A stretch of 64,000 bases of DNA from JALSRD01 sp964476595. GTDB lineage: Bacteria; Desulfobacterota; Desulfobacteria; Desulfobacterales; JALSRD01. Both the position numbers and the translations under genes were made by a program. The notes below the pieces were generated by a model, which was given only the letters and a program-made list of their open reading frames with translations, ran no database searches and was not told the DNA's origin. Positions 26,988-36,157 of the stretch are shown here, piece after piece (positions within the stretch are counted from its first letter, which is position 1; each line of letters opens with the position of its first letter). The DNA lies in contig CAYZCL010000146.1 in assembly GCA_964476595.1 (NCBI GenBank), positions 1 to 64,000 on the forward strand. Reading direction: 5' to 3'.

Positions 26988-27436
26988 TGTGCATCCTCCT
27001 GGCATCACGGCACCCCCTGCGGACTGCATCCGGGGGCGACCTGAAAAAAGTTGTAGCACCTATACGACACTTATTGCCAGCTGTAAAGCGATTTTTTTAT
27101 TATTTCTGGGCCCTGCCTCCCGGGCAGGATGCGACACGGCATACGTCCGGCATCCCCCCGCCGCGAGGGGGTTTCCGTCCGCCTCGGGGGCACCCGCAGG
27201 CAGATGTTATGCTTTATAATGTCGGCCGCCATATGTCCTGACATTAGCCGCCGCGATGGATAGATTGGCATCAATTGCGTGTGTCTTTCGGCCCCATCTT
27301 TCCGGCAACAGCGGCTCCGGCCAAACCTCTTGCCACGGGGCTTGCCGTCAGCAAGCCAGCAGAAAGATGTCAGAATAATCCCTTTTAAAACTCCACTGAA
27401 ACGCACCCCCACGCCCCCCGGGGACGCGGTCTGCCG
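26988..27436. other. Intergenic region before the decayed cyanophycin genes
   Basis: About 450 bases between the start of the kinase gene and the first recognisable cyanophycin-synthetase remnant. It should contain the kinase promoter on the minus strand. No protein similarity, repeat or RNA gene was recognised; any upstream part of the decayed synthetase has been lost or has diverged. Confidence 0.45.
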
Positions 27437-28119
27437 CTGGGTTCCTGTCCGGTCACCATCAACACGATCCGGCAAACGCCGCCAAGGGACTGGACAACGC
27501 CCGCTCGACGCTGGCCAAGATCAAGATCGACGACGACCTCAAGGACTACCTGAGCCTGCAGAACCTGACCATCGACTCCGTGCCCAAGGAAGGCGACCGC
27601 ATCTACCTGCGGCGCGTGGCCAATATCTCCCCCGGCGGAGTCTCCATCAACGTGACCGACTAGGTACACCCCAAAAACGTCAAGCTGGTCGAAGACATCG
27701 CCAACGAGCTGTGTGACCTGATCTTTGTGGACGTAAAGGCCGCCGATCCGGAGGTCGAATTCGCCGACGTCACCGCCGAGGGCGTCTACTTCAACGGCGC
27801 GTACCTCTGCAAGGCCGAAGAGCACGACCAGGCTGTCAAGATCGCCCTGCGCAACCCCAAGCCGGACTTCGCCGTCTTCAATCACACCAAGGATGATATC
27901 TTCGACTACGGCAGCTATCACCGCGGCGCCGACGTGGTCATCCTGGACGACCCGTACTACGCCGAGAAAATCCTGGCGTGCGAGGTGCTCCCGGACGGCT
28001 ACGTGATGCAGGACGGGGTGGTCACGCTGCACCAAGGAGAAGAGGAACGCGAGCGCTACACGGTGGGTTCTGAGGCCTTGCGACTGCTGCTCAAGGACTT
28101 GCTGGAAAAGTATGAATAA
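27437..28119 (+). pseudogene. cphA: Decayed cyanophycin synthetase, C-terminal part
   Basis: The frame from about 27460 to the TAA at 28117-28119 reads TLAKIKIDDDLKDYL...TIDSVPKEGDRIYLRRVANISPGGVSINVTD, then an amber codon at 27661-27663, then VHPKNVKLVEDIANEL. This is the distal half of the ATP-grasp domain of cyanophycin synthetase, where homologues have VTDxVHP. It jumps directly to GVYFNGAYL...KIALRNPKPDFAVFNHTKDDIFDYG, a Mur-ligase-like segment. The stretch between, with the nucleotide P-loop GTNGKTT, is missing. The N-terminal half is absent and a frame change lies near 27450-27470. Cyanophycin is an aspartate-arginine storage polymer. Confidence 0.7.
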
Positions 28120-28883
28120 CCACCTGGCGTACGATTTCATGTCCGGGCCGCTCAAGGCTCTAGACATCATGGTGATGCACGGGGCCAACTACGTCAGCTA
28201 CGGCAAGACGGGTGCCACGAGCGTCCCCGGCGTCTACAACGTGGTTTTCCGTTTCATGGACGAAATGGCCGGCGTCTACGCCGGCAAGGCGGCCCTCAAC
28301 CTGGTCAATTCCATCCTGACCGACGCCCCCTTCAACGTGAACCGGATCGTCGCAGACCTGATCGAAATCCGGGAAAAACGCCTGCGGGGCCCACCACCCA
28401 GGCCATCGTGGACGAGGCCGGCCGGCGCGGCATCTCTTTCCTGCGGCTGGACCACTACAACCCGGTTCAACTGGGCACCGGCAAACACCAGCGGCGCATT
28501 CGGGCGTCCATTTCCTTGGAAACCGGTTTTGTGGCCGTGGAAACAGTGGACGACGAGCAGCTCACCTGCGCCATGCTCGACGACGCCGGTATCCGCGTTT
28601 CGCACCCCGGGGAGGTCTTCTCGCCGCAGAAAGCCGTCGCTAGCGTCGCATCGAAAAACCCGTGACTGTCAAGCCGCGCGTGGGTTACCAGGGCCGCTGG
28701 ATCAGCGTCAACCTGACGACGCCCGAACAGATCTGCGAGGCCTTCACCTGGTCGCAGTCCTTTCACCCCGACACCCTGGTACAGCAGACCGTCTACGGCA
28801 ACGCCTGGCGCATACTGGTCATCGATTACCGTTTCGTGGCCACCGTCAAGCCGACCCCGCCGGCCGTCACCGGTGACGGCCGT
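28112..28883 (+). pseudogene. Decayed second cyanophycin synthetase, N-terminal part
   Basis: It starts with an ATG that overlaps the previous stop by eight bases (ATGAATAA), as in a coupled gene pair. Recognisable parts are GVYNVVFRFMDEMAGVYAGKAA...DAPFNV, then after a frameshift near 28390 GPTTQAIVDEAGRRG...RLDHYNPVQLGTGKHQRRI, then after a stop and shift at 28662 VTVKPRVGYQGRWISVNLTTPEQ...VTGDGR. That is the N-terminal domain and first ATP-grasp lobe of a CphA-type protein in correct order, with at least two frameshifts and a shortened N-terminus. After GDGR it is joined to an unrelated gene fragment. Confidence 0.7.
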
Positions 28884-29097
28884 CTGATGGTACCGGGAGT
28901 CGTCGATCCCCAAGTGCACATCACCGGCGATCGACTTTACCACCAGCACCACGCCCCAAATCCTCGAAGAGGGCGAAGTCAAGTGCAGCCGAGCCCTGAA
29001 GACCTGCCTGGACCGCTGCGTGGCCGTGGAGCAGATCACCTTCTCCTCCGACGGCCGGGGCAACCCCCCGTCCCTCTTCCTCCCGCCATCCTCCTGA
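28884..29097 (+). pseudogene. Remnant of isoaspartyl dipeptidase (IadA-like)
   Basis: Two pieces match the amidohydrolase IadA: LMVPGVVDPQVHITG (28884-28928, the first metal-binding strand, here with QVH instead of the usual HVH), and after a deletion of roughly 180 residues and a frame change IDFTTSTTPQILEEGE...VEQITFSSDGRGNPPSLF (28930-29082), ending in TGA at 29095-29097. IadA cleaves the beta-Asp-Arg dipeptides released from cyanophycin, which explains its position directly behind two cyanophycin synthetase remnants. Confidence 0.65.
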
Positions 29098-29112
29098 AAA
29101 CCCGCCGCCAGG

Positions 29113-30285
29113 TTATGCGCCGGGTCGATAGCGCATGTGGCCGAGACGCTGCAGTCGCTCGCCGGCCGCAGACAGGGTGCTTTCGCTCTTGGCGAAATGG
29201 AAGCGCACCAGGTGGTTGACCGGCTCCTTGAAAAAACTGGACCCCGGTACGCCCGAAACGCCCACTTTGCGGGCCAGCCAGCGGGAAAAATGCATGTCGT
29301 CGCGCACCCCCAGATGTGAAAAATCCACCAGCACGTAATAAGCTCCCTGGGGTTCCGAGTAGCGCAGACCGGCCTTCTTGAGGTAGCCCAGGAACAGATC
29401 CCGCCGGCGGGTGTAGTCCGCGGTGAGCGCCCGGTAGTATTCGAGGGGAAAATCCAGGGCCACGGCGGCGGCCTCCTGTAGGGGGGCGGGGGCCCCCACG
29501 GTCAGGAAATCGTGGACCTTGCGGGCCTCGTCGATGATGTCCCCGGGCGCGATGATGTACCCCAGCCGCCAGCCGGTGATGGAGTAGGTCTTGGAGAGCG
29601 AACCGCAGGAGAGGGTGCGCCCGAACATTCCCGGCAGGGCGGCGATGTAGGTGTGTCGGTGGGGTTCGAAAACGATGTGCTCATAGACCTCGTCGGTGAT
29701 GACGAAGGTGTCGTGTTCCTGTGCAAGCGCGGCGATGGTTTCCAGCTCCCGGCGGGTGAAGACCTTGCCGGTGGGGTTGGAGGGGTTGCACAGGATCAGG
29801 GCCTTGACCTTCTGTTCGAAAGCCCGGCGAAGCTCGTCGGGGTCGAAAGTGAAATCCGGCGGGTGCAGTGGAACGTAGATCGGATCGGCGCCCGAGAGAA
29901 GGGTATCGGCGCCGTAATTCTCGTAGAAAGGTGAAAAGACGATCACCTTGTCGCCGGGGTCGCAGACCGTCAGCATGGCCGTCATCATGGCTTCGGTGCT
30001 GCCGCAGGTAACGACGAAATTGCGCTCGGGATCCAGGTCGAGCCCCATCCAGTGGCGCTGCTTGCGGGCCAGGGCGTGGCGGAAGCGCGGCGACCCCCAG
30101 GTGATGGCATACTGGTGGTAGCCGTCGTCCAGGGCCTTCCGGGCCGCGGCCACCAGCTCCTCCGGAGGCGGGAAATCGGGAAAACCCTGGGACAGGTTGA
30201 TGCAGTCGCACTGCTCTGAAATGCGGGTCATCTCGCGAATCACCGACTCGGTGAACTGCTGGACTCTGGCGGAAGTCGAAGGCAT
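29113..30285 (-). CDS. Class I/II PLP-dependent aminotransferase
   Basis: 390 residues, fold type I. The PLP site SLSKTYSITGWRLGY carries the Schiff-base lysine; LCNPSNPTGK, ITDEVYEHIVF and the C-terminal RFHFAKSE substrate-arginine segment are intact. The overall pattern is like kynurenine/methionine/aromatic aminotransferases of the aspartate aminotransferase subgroup I-gamma. The start ATG has CGGAGA upstream. It lies 419 bases after the MFS gene of the iorAB operon on the same strand, so supplying arylpyruvates to IorAB is a reasonable inference. Confidence 0.83.
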   Translation of the reverse strand: MPSTSARVQQFTESVIREMTRISEQCDCINLSQGFPDFPPPEELVAAARKALDDGYHQYAITWGSPRFRHALARKQRHWMGLDLDPERNFVVTCGSTEAMMTAMLTVCDPGDKVIVFSPFYENYGADTLLSGADPIYVPLHPPDFTFDPDELRRAFEQKVKALILCNPSNPTGKVFTRRELETIAALAQEHDTFVITDEVYEHIVFEPHRHTYIAALPGMFGRTLSCGSLSKTYSITGWRLGYIIAPGDIIDEARKVHDFLTVGAPAPLQEAAAVALDFPLEYYRALTADYTRRRDLFLGYLKKAGLRYSEPQGAYYVLVDFSHLGVRDDMHFSRWLARKVGVSGVPGSSFFKEPVNHLVRFHFAKSESTLSAAGERLQRLGHMRYRPGA

Positions 30286-30704
30286 GAAAATGATCTCCGG
30301 AAATCTGGGGGTTGTGTCAATCCTCCTGCACGCGGCCTCTCAAACGACCTGTCGATGCTTCTAACATGGTCCGGGGCGAATCGCAATTGCTGCTGCAGGG
30401 CATCATCTTCAATCCCCCGCCGCAGAGGATCACGGAATGGGAGCCGCCATCCGGAAAAACGTTTTCGTTCCCCGGACACCCGCTGCTGCGTGAAGCGGAC
30501 CGGGGCTACCTGCGCAACGAACTCAAGCCGGGCGTGTACCTTCCGGAACGACACCCGGCGGCGCCGGCCTTTCGGCATGGCCGCCATGATTTACGTCAAG
30601 CCCGTCGCGCACTGCCGATCCGTCTGGCCGCGGCCCTGGCGGCGGCCTTCCCCGGATCGACCGCCGGCCCGGCATTCACGTGCGCACCCGCCCGCACCCC
30701 GGTG
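30286..30704. other. Intergenic region with a coding-like stretch
   Basis: 419 bases between two minus-strand genes. On the plus strand, about 30366-30600 reads as a protein-like frame (MVRGESQLLLQGIIFNPPP... PPSGKTFSFPGHPLLREAD...GYLRNELKPGVYLPER) with G/C-rich third positions. I cannot assign it. It has no ribosome site and overruns into the MFS gene, so it is probably another gene remnant or chance. Confidence 0.3.
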
Positions 30705-31904
30705 CTAACCCGCCGCGGGGGCATAGCGGCGTGCCAGCCAGGCGAAGCCGCCCGTCAGGCAGGCGGTCGTGGCCGCGGTGAGCGTGAAGGCCGTGCGGAA
30801 GTCCACCGACTGAATAACCGACCCCATGACCCCCGCGCTGGTCATCATGCCGAAGTAGATGCCGGTGTTGTACCCGCCCATGGCCAGCCCGCGCATGAAG
30901 GGCGGCACGCATTCGGCGATCAAGGCGCCCACCGAGGTGAAGGCCATGCCCATGCTGACGCCCAGCGCCGCGGCGGCCGCCAGGAAGTGTCCCATATGCT
31001 GGGCCAGTCCGAAACCGAAAATGCTCAGCGCCGTGCACAGCCCGCCGGTGATGACGAAATGGTTGCGGCGGCCGGACCGGTCGCTGAAGTAACCCATGGG
31101 AATGCGCGACAGCGCGTTGCACAGGGCCTGCACCAGGAAGACGACCCCGATCTGGCGCACGTTCAGGCCGCGGTCCCGGGCCAGCAGCGGCACGAAGGTG
31201 AAGAACAGGCCCGAACTGAAGGCGCCGCCCAGAGCGACCAGCAGGCAGCCCACGTAGGGCCGGTTTTTCCACAGGCGCCGGAAGACACCCCTTTCACCGG
31301 TCCGTAGACCGCCGGGCCGGGGAGCGGGCGCGCCCGGCAGAAAGACCACCAGCACCGCCAGGGTGACCAGCAGGCAGCCGGCCGAGAGCGCGAACACGGG
31401 TTTGAAGCCCATCTGCTGGGCCAGCATGCCACCGGTGGCCGGCCCCACGCTCATGCCGGCGAACAGCGCCGTGGTGTACCACCCGTAGGAACGGCCCAGG
31501 TGGCTGCGGGGCGAAATCTCGGCCAGGTAAGACATCATGGGGGGACCGAAGGCCGCCATGCCCAGGCCCAGCAGAAGGTACATGGCCATCAGCTGGGGGC
31601 CGGTGGTCCCCACGCACAGCAGCAGCGTGCCGGCCGAGAGCAGCAGCAGTCCGGCGGCGGCCAGCGGCTTGCGCCCGTGCCGGTCCGACAGCATACCCAT
31701 GGGAAAGGAGAACAGGCCGGCGAAGAGGAAATAGGCCGAGCTGATGAAACCGATGACCACCGTGCTGATGCCCAGCGATCGGGCGTAGAGCGGCACCAGG
31801 GGAAAGCGCATGGAGGTGCCCAGGTAACAGGCGAAGGTCACCAGGCAGCAGATCATCAGCGGCCGCAGGAAAGGCGCGGCCCCCTTGGCGTCCCCTGCTT
31901 TCAC
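30705..31904 (-). CDS. MFS transporter
   Basis: 399 residues from a GTG at 31904 that overlaps the iorB stop by four bases (GTGA). Twelve membrane helices with motif A GMLSDRHGRKPL between helices 2 and 3 and a repeat GYFSDRSGRRNH in the second half. It is the last gene of the xdh-ior operon. Its substrate is probably an intermediate or product of that pathway (an organic or aromatic acid); the sequence alone does not say whether it imports or exports. It ends with TAG (complement of 30705-30707). Confidence 0.82.
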   Translation of the reverse strand: MKAGDAKGAAPFLRPLMICCLVTFACYLGTSMRFPLVPLYARSLGISTVVIGFISSAYFLFAGLFSFPMGMLSDRHGRKPLAAAGLLLLSAGTLLLCVGTTGPQLMAMYLLLGLGMAAFGPPMMSYLAEISPRSHLGRSYGWYTTALFAGMSVGPATGGMLAQQMGFKPVFALSAGCLLVTLAVLVVFLPGAPAPRPGGLRTGERGVFRRLWKNRPYVGCLLVALGGAFSSGLFFTFVPLLARDRGLNVRQIGVVFLVQALCNALSRIPMGYFSDRSGRRNHFVITGGLCTALSIFGFGLAQHMGHFLAAAAALGVSMGMAFTSVGALIAECVPPFMRGLAMGGYNTGIYFGMMTSAGVMGSVIQSVDFRTAFTLTAATTACLTGGFAWLARRYAPAAG

Positions 31905-32524
31905 GCGCTTGCGAAATGCCGTCTGGCGAAATCCCAGGCGGCCAGGTTGGCGGCCGCCTTGTCGGCCGGCAGGCTGCGGGCGATCACCGCCTCGAAATCG
32001 TCGCGTTCCGCCGGCAGCGGTATCATCGCCGCCAGGGCGCTGATCATCATGATGTTGCCCAGGACGGGGTTGCCCATTTCCAGGGCCCGGTCGGTGGCGT
32101 CCAGGAACCAGGCCCGGGCCGTCAGCGCACCGACGGTCTCCCTCAGTTCCCCCGGCGACGGGTAGGCGCACGCTCCCGACAGCACGCCCACGGGGTAAAT
32201 CGGCCGCGTGTTGCACAGCGCGAGGGTTTCGGGGTTGCCGTAGGCGGCCAGCACGCGCACCGCCTCGGTGGGCTCCAGGGCCACCACCACGTGGGCGCGG
32301 CCCGCGGGAATCTGGGGAGACCAGGTGCCCGTGTGCGAGATGCGCAGGTGGCTCATCACCGAGCCGCCGCGCTGGGAGGCGCCGAAGGTTTCGCCGATGG
32401 TGACCCGCAGCCCGCGCCGCGACAGCATGTCGCCCAGCATGCGCGAGGCCATCACGTTGCCCTGACCGCCGACGCCGGTGATGATGACATTGAATGGATC
32501 CCGGGGCAGTTCGTATGTCTGCAT
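31901..32524 (-). CDS. iorB: Indolepyruvate ferredoxin oxidoreductase, beta subunit
   Basis: 207 residues from the ATG at 32524, four bases after the iorA stop. It has the gamma-type signature NVIITGVGGQGNVMASRMLG and GASQRGGSVMSHLRIS, as in IorB. Together with IorA it oxidises arylpyruvates from aromatic amino acid transamination to arylacetyl-CoA, reducing ferredoxin. Its GAGGAGG ribosome site lies inside the end of iorA. Confidence 0.88.
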   Translation of the reverse strand: MQTYELPRDPFNVIITGVGGQGNVMASRMLGDMLSRRGLRVTIGETFGASQRGGSVMSHLRISHTGTWSPQIPAGRAHVVVALEPTEAVRVLAAYGNPETLALCNTRPIYPVGVLSGACAYPSPGELRETVGALTARAWFLDATDRALEMGNPVLGNIMMISALAAMIPLPAERDDFEAVIARSLPADKAAANLAAWDFARRHFASA

Positions 32525-32528
32525 GCGC

Positions 32529-34475
32529 CTACACCGCCTCCTCTTTCGCAATGGCCCCGGCCGGGCAGATGTCCGCACACACGCCGCAGCCGGCGCAGAT
32601 CACCTCGTCGATGTTCGCAACGCCCCTGCGCGCATCCCAGATGAGGCCCGGGCACATGAAGACCCGGGTGCACAGCCGGTTGCAGCCGCACGCCTGTCCC
32701 AGGCACTGGTCGGCGTCCACGGACATCCGGAACCGCTTTTTGCCCTTTTTCCCGGGACTCAGGGCGCAGATCTGTTTCAGTACCAGCACACTGGTGCCCC
32801 CGGCCGCCAGCAGCTCCAGCAGCTTGTCGCGGGTCCGCCGCAGGTCGAAGGGGTCGCAGACGTGGACGTCGGCTCCCACGGCGCGGCACAGCGAGACGAT
32901 GTCGATGCCGGCGGCAATGTCGCCCATGGCGTCCACGGGCAGGCCGGGATGGGGCTGGAAGCCGGTCATGGCCGTGCCGCTGTTGTCCAGCACCACCAGC
33001 GTGACGTCCGAACGGTTGTGCACCGCGTTGACCAAGGCCGGCAGCACGGCGTGGAAAAAAGTGGAATCGCCGCAGACGGCCAGCGCGGGCTGCTGCAGAC
33101 CGAAATCCCGCAGCTTACCGAACCCGCTGGCGAGGCCCGCTCCCGAACCCATGGCGTGCAACGTCTTGAGGGTGCTGAAACCGCAGGGCAGCATGGCCAG
33201 GGAGTAGCAGCCGATGTCGCCGCAGACGAACCCCCGGCGGCCGTCGAGCTGCAGGGCGCCGTGAATCGACCAGAAGGATGCGCGGTGCGGGCAGCCGGCG
33301 CAGAAGGTGATCTCCCGCGGCGGGGCGCCGGTCTCGGCCAGCTTTGCGGCCCGCGCGGCGTACCCCTCGGGAACGGGCCGGTACGAAATCCCCAGGATTG
33401 CGGCCACGGCCGCGGCCACGCGGTCGGGGTTGAGTTCCCCCGCAGCGGGCAGCGTCGCGTCCATCTTGCCGAAAAAGGTCCACGGCCCCGAGGTTCCGGC
33501 CAGGTCGGCGGCCAGGATCTTGACGTTTTCCTCCAGGAAGGGGATGACCTCCTCCACCACCAGGACCCGGTCGCAGCGGCCGAGGTGGTTTCGCATGAAC
33601 TCCGGCGGCAGCGGCCAGGTGGTTCCCAGCTTGAGGATGCCGACACGGCCCTCGGCGCCCAGCAGGTGCACGGCCTCGCGGCTGTACAGGCTGCAGACGC
33701 TGCTGGTGACGATCAGCAGTTCGGGATTCTCGGGGCCGGAGTAGCCGTTGAAGGGCGAATCTTCGAAAAGCGCAACGGCCCGTGCCAGTTTCTGCTGCTG
33801 GCGGACGTGGTGCACGGGCACGGGAAAAGGGATCAGGGGGCCCCTCATGGGGTCGGACAGGGTTTCCAGCAGGGTGCCCCGGCAGTCGAAATACGCCCGT
33901 CCGCCGGCCTCCGGCAGGTCGCCGAACACCACGTCGCCGCTGGCGTGGGACAGACGCGTGACGCTGCGCACCATGACCAGGTTGCGGATCTCCTCGGAGA
34001 GTGCAAAGGCCCAGCACAGCATGTCCTTGGCCTCCTGGAAGTCGCCGGGTTCCAGCAGCGGGATCTCCACCATGCGGGCGAAGTGGCGCGACTCGCCCTC
34101 GTTGATGCTCGACAGCGCGCCCGGGTCGTCGCAGGGCACCAGCACCATGCCGCCCCGCGTGCCGGAACCGGCCAGGTGCAGCAGAAAGTCGGACGCCACG
34201 TTGACGCCGTTCTGCTTCATGGCGCACAGGGACCGCAGCCCGGCGAAGGAAGCCGCCGCGGCCACCTCCAGGGCCACTTTTTCGTTGACGGACCACTCTA
34301 CGTACAGGTCACGATCGCCGGCCACCGCCGCCAGGTTTTCGATGATCTCCGAAGACGGCGTCCCGGGATAGCCCGTCGCCACCTGCACGCCCGCTTCCAG
34401 GGCGCCGCGGGCGATGGCTTCGTTTCCCATCAGCAGGCGGCGACTGCCGGCCTTGTCGATGATGGCATTGGACAT
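32529..34475 (-). CDS. iorA: Indolepyruvate ferredoxin oxidoreductase, alpha subunit
   Basis: 648 residues, the usual IorA length. The pyrimidine-binding domain has GYPGTPSSEI and EWSVNEKVA; the TPP-binding part has FCAGCPHRASF and GDSTFFHAVLPALVNAV...VLDNSGTAMTG; the C-terminal ferredoxin domain has a modified first motif (CLGQACGCNRLC) and a canonical CAGCGVCADICP. It is co-transcribed with an FrhB-like flavoprotein upstream (nine bases apart) and iorB downstream. The stop is TAG (complement of 32529-32531), directly after a complete ferredoxin domain. Confidence 0.9.
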   Translation of the reverse strand: MSNAIIDKAGSRRLLMGNEAIARGALEAGVQVATGYPGTPSSEIIENLAAVAGDRDLYVEWSVNEKVALEVAAAASFAGLRSLCAMKQNGVNVASDFLLHLAGSGTRGGMVLVPCDDPGALSSINEGESRHFARMVEIPLLEPGDFQEAKDMLCWAFALSEEIRNLVMVRSVTRLSHASGDVVFGDLPEAGGRAYFDCRGTLLETLSDPMRGPLIPFPVPVHHVRQQQKLARAVALFEDSPFNGYSGPENPELLIVTSSVCSLYSREAVHLLGAEGRVGILKLGTTWPLPPEFMRNHLGRCDRVLVVEEVIPFLEENVKILAADLAGTSGPWTFFGKMDATLPAAGELNPDRVAAAVAAILGISYRPVPEGYAARAAKLAETGAPPREITFCAGCPHRASFWSIHGALQLDGRRGFVCGDIGCYSLAMLPCGFSTLKTLHAMGSGAGLASGFGKLRDFGLQQPALAVCGDSTFFHAVLPALVNAVHNRSDVTLVVLDNSGTAMTGFQPHPGLPVDAMGDIAAGIDIVSLCRAVGADVHVCDPFDLRRTRDKLLELLAAGGTSVLVLKQICALSPGKKGKKRFRMSVDADQCLGQACGCNRLCTRVFMCPGLIWDARRGVANIDEVICAGCGVCADICPAGAIAKEEAV

Positions 34476-34484
34476 GTTGCCTCG

Positions 34485-35624
34485 CTATCGAAAAATATTC
34501 TCGATCACTTCCTGCGCGATATACAGCGCGGCGCGACCGGCCCCCCGGTCCTCACCCACCAGGTTGCGTCGCTGGAGGATGCGCAGGGCGCGCTTCTTCT
34601 TCTCCGCGGCGGCCAGGCAGAGATGCTCCAGGCGCTCGGCCGGCAGGGGGTCGATTTCCAGAAAGCCCTCGTCTTCCGCCTGCGCCACCACCTCGGCGCC
34701 GGCGCGCGTACGGATGATGAGCGTGTTCCACCCCGGCCGGCCCTCGAACATGCCCACCGACACGTCGGCCAGTTCGGAAGTCATGTCCGGGCAGATGAAG
34801 CAGGTTTCGGGGATGAGGGATTTGACCTCTTTGAGCGGCACTTCCAGCCGGTCGTCGGCGGTTTCCACGATCATGCTGTCGGCGGGCGGCGGCGGGATGT
34901 CCATGCGCACCGCCTGCGCCGCCCCCGGCCGCCCGGCCAGCAGGCGCTCGAGTCCGCGCAGGTCCAGCGACCAGTTGCAGAACAGGCCGACGGTGAAGGC
35001 GAAGGGATCGACGAAATCCGGCCGTCCCACGGGGTTGGTACGCATCTGGGCGACGGCCGTCACTTGGCAGGGCGTACCCACCACGGCCAGGCGCGCAACG
35101 CCGTCGGCCACGGCGCGGTTCACGGCGGCCAGGGTGGGGGCGGCCGCAAACTTGGAGGTGGCGCAGGCGACCACCTCGCGCCAGTGCGTCACCCGTCGGG
35201 CAACGGGCGTCGCCCCGTCCCGGTCGGTCAATACGGCGGCTTGCGCGCGTCCGTGTCGCAGGGCACTTGCCACCAACGCGGAGACCGTCCCGCCGCCCTG
35301 GAAAATTCCCCGCGGCATGCGGCCGCCGGCCCGCGCGGCCACCACTTCGCGGTGATGCCCCAGGGCGGCGCCGTCGTAAGGCCTGCCGTGAACGGCCTGC
35401 GACAGGCATTCCAGGTCCACCCCCGCCTTCGGGCAAAAGGCGAAACAGCGCCCCTCGGCCAGGTCGCAGTCAAACAGCTGCACGGTCCTGCCGCGGTAAT
35501 TGCCGAAATAGGGGCACAGGTTCACACAGGCGCCGCAGCCGATGCACAGGTTGCGGTCCATCACGTCCTCTTTCAACTGCCCGGCGCCACCTGCGGCCAT
35601 GACGGACGGCTTCTTCTTCTCCAC
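34485..35624 (-). CDS. FrhB/FdhB-type iron-sulfur flavoprotein
   Basis: 379 residues. N-terminal ferredoxin motif CIGCGACVNLCP, the FrhB block VVGTPCQVTAVAQMR and the C-terminal CFICPDMTSELADVSVG segment define the coenzyme F420 hydrogenase/dehydrogenase beta family. In bacteria without F420 these subunits carry FAD or FMN and pass electrons between ferredoxin, NAD(P)H or membrane carriers. Lying between xdhC and iorA, it is a candidate electron bridge linking xanthine-dehydrogenase-type oxidation and IorAB. The stop is TAG (complement of 34485-34487). Confidence 0.82.
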   Translation of the reverse strand: MEKKKPSVMAAGGAGQLKEDVMDRNLCIGCGACVNLCPYFGNYRGRTVQLFDCDLAEGRCFAFCPKAGVDLECLSQAVHGRPYDGAALGHHREVVAARAGGRMPRGIFQGGGTVSALVASALRHGRAQAAVLTDRDGATPVARRVTHWREVVACATSKFAAAPTLAAVNRAVADGVARLAVVGTPCQVTAVAQMRTNPVGRPDFVDPFAFTVGLFCNWSLDLRGLERLLAGRPGAAQAVRMDIPPPPADSMIVETADDRLEVPLKEVKSLIPETCFICPDMTSELADVSVGMFEGRPGWNTLIIRTRAGAEVVAQAEDEGFLEIDPLPAERLEHLCLAAAEKKKRALRILQRRNLVGEDRGAGRAALYIAQEVIENIFR

Positions 35625-35662
35625 GGTCGGTCCCCCTGCCCCGGTAAAAGGTCGTTTGAAAA

Positions 35663-36157
35663 TCAGTCACCATCGCTGGAAGGGGGCTCCCCTTCGCGGT
35701 CCAGACACTTCTCCACGGCGCGGATGATGGTCTCATAGCCGGTGCAGCGGCACAGGTTGCCGGCGTGCGCCCTGCGGATCTCGTCGCGCGACACCTTCCG
35801 GCCGCGGTGTTCCTCCACGAAGGCGGTGGAGGTCATGATGAGCCCCGGCGTACAGAAACCGCACTGCACGGCGCCGGCGTCGACATAGGCCTGCTGCACC
35901 GCCGACATGCGGCCCTGCGCGGCTTCGCCCTCGGCCGTGCGGATGGTTTTCCCGTGGGCCCACACGGCCAGGTAGATGCAGCTGTCCACGGCGCGGCCGT
36001 CGACCAGCACGGTGCAGGCGCCGCACTCCCCCACGCCGCAGCCCTCCTTGACGCTGGTCAGGCCCAGCTCGCGCAGCATGTCCATCAGGGACTGCCGGAC
36101 GTCCACCGAAAGCGTGTAGGGGCCGCCGTTGATGGTGCAGGCAATCGTCTTTCGCAT
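35663..36157 (-). CDS. xdhC: Xanthine dehydrogenase-family 2Fe-2S subunit
   Basis: 164 residues. Plant-type cluster CGVGECGACTVL (after an EGCG start) and the second 2Fe-2S site with CGFCTPG and CRCTGYETI. Length and motifs match the small subunit of three-gene enzymes (E. coli XdhC naming). It moves electrons from the molybdenum site to the FAD subunit. The ATG shares one base with the xdhB stop (TGATG). Confidence 0.87.
   Translation of the reverse strand: MRKTIACTINGGPYTLSVDVRQSLMDMLRELGLTSVKEGCGVGECGACTVLVDGRAVDSCIYLAVWAHGKTIRTAEGEAAQGRMSAVQQAYVDAGAVQCGFCTPGLIMTSTAFVEEHRGRKVSRDEIRRAHAGNLCRCTGYETIIRAVEKCLDREGEPPSSDGD

Noticed and set aside
32478..35738. 1086-codon plus-strand frame opposite iorB, iorA and the FrhB-like gene
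   Set aside because: Antisense to three clear genes, no ribosome site and no recognisable domain.
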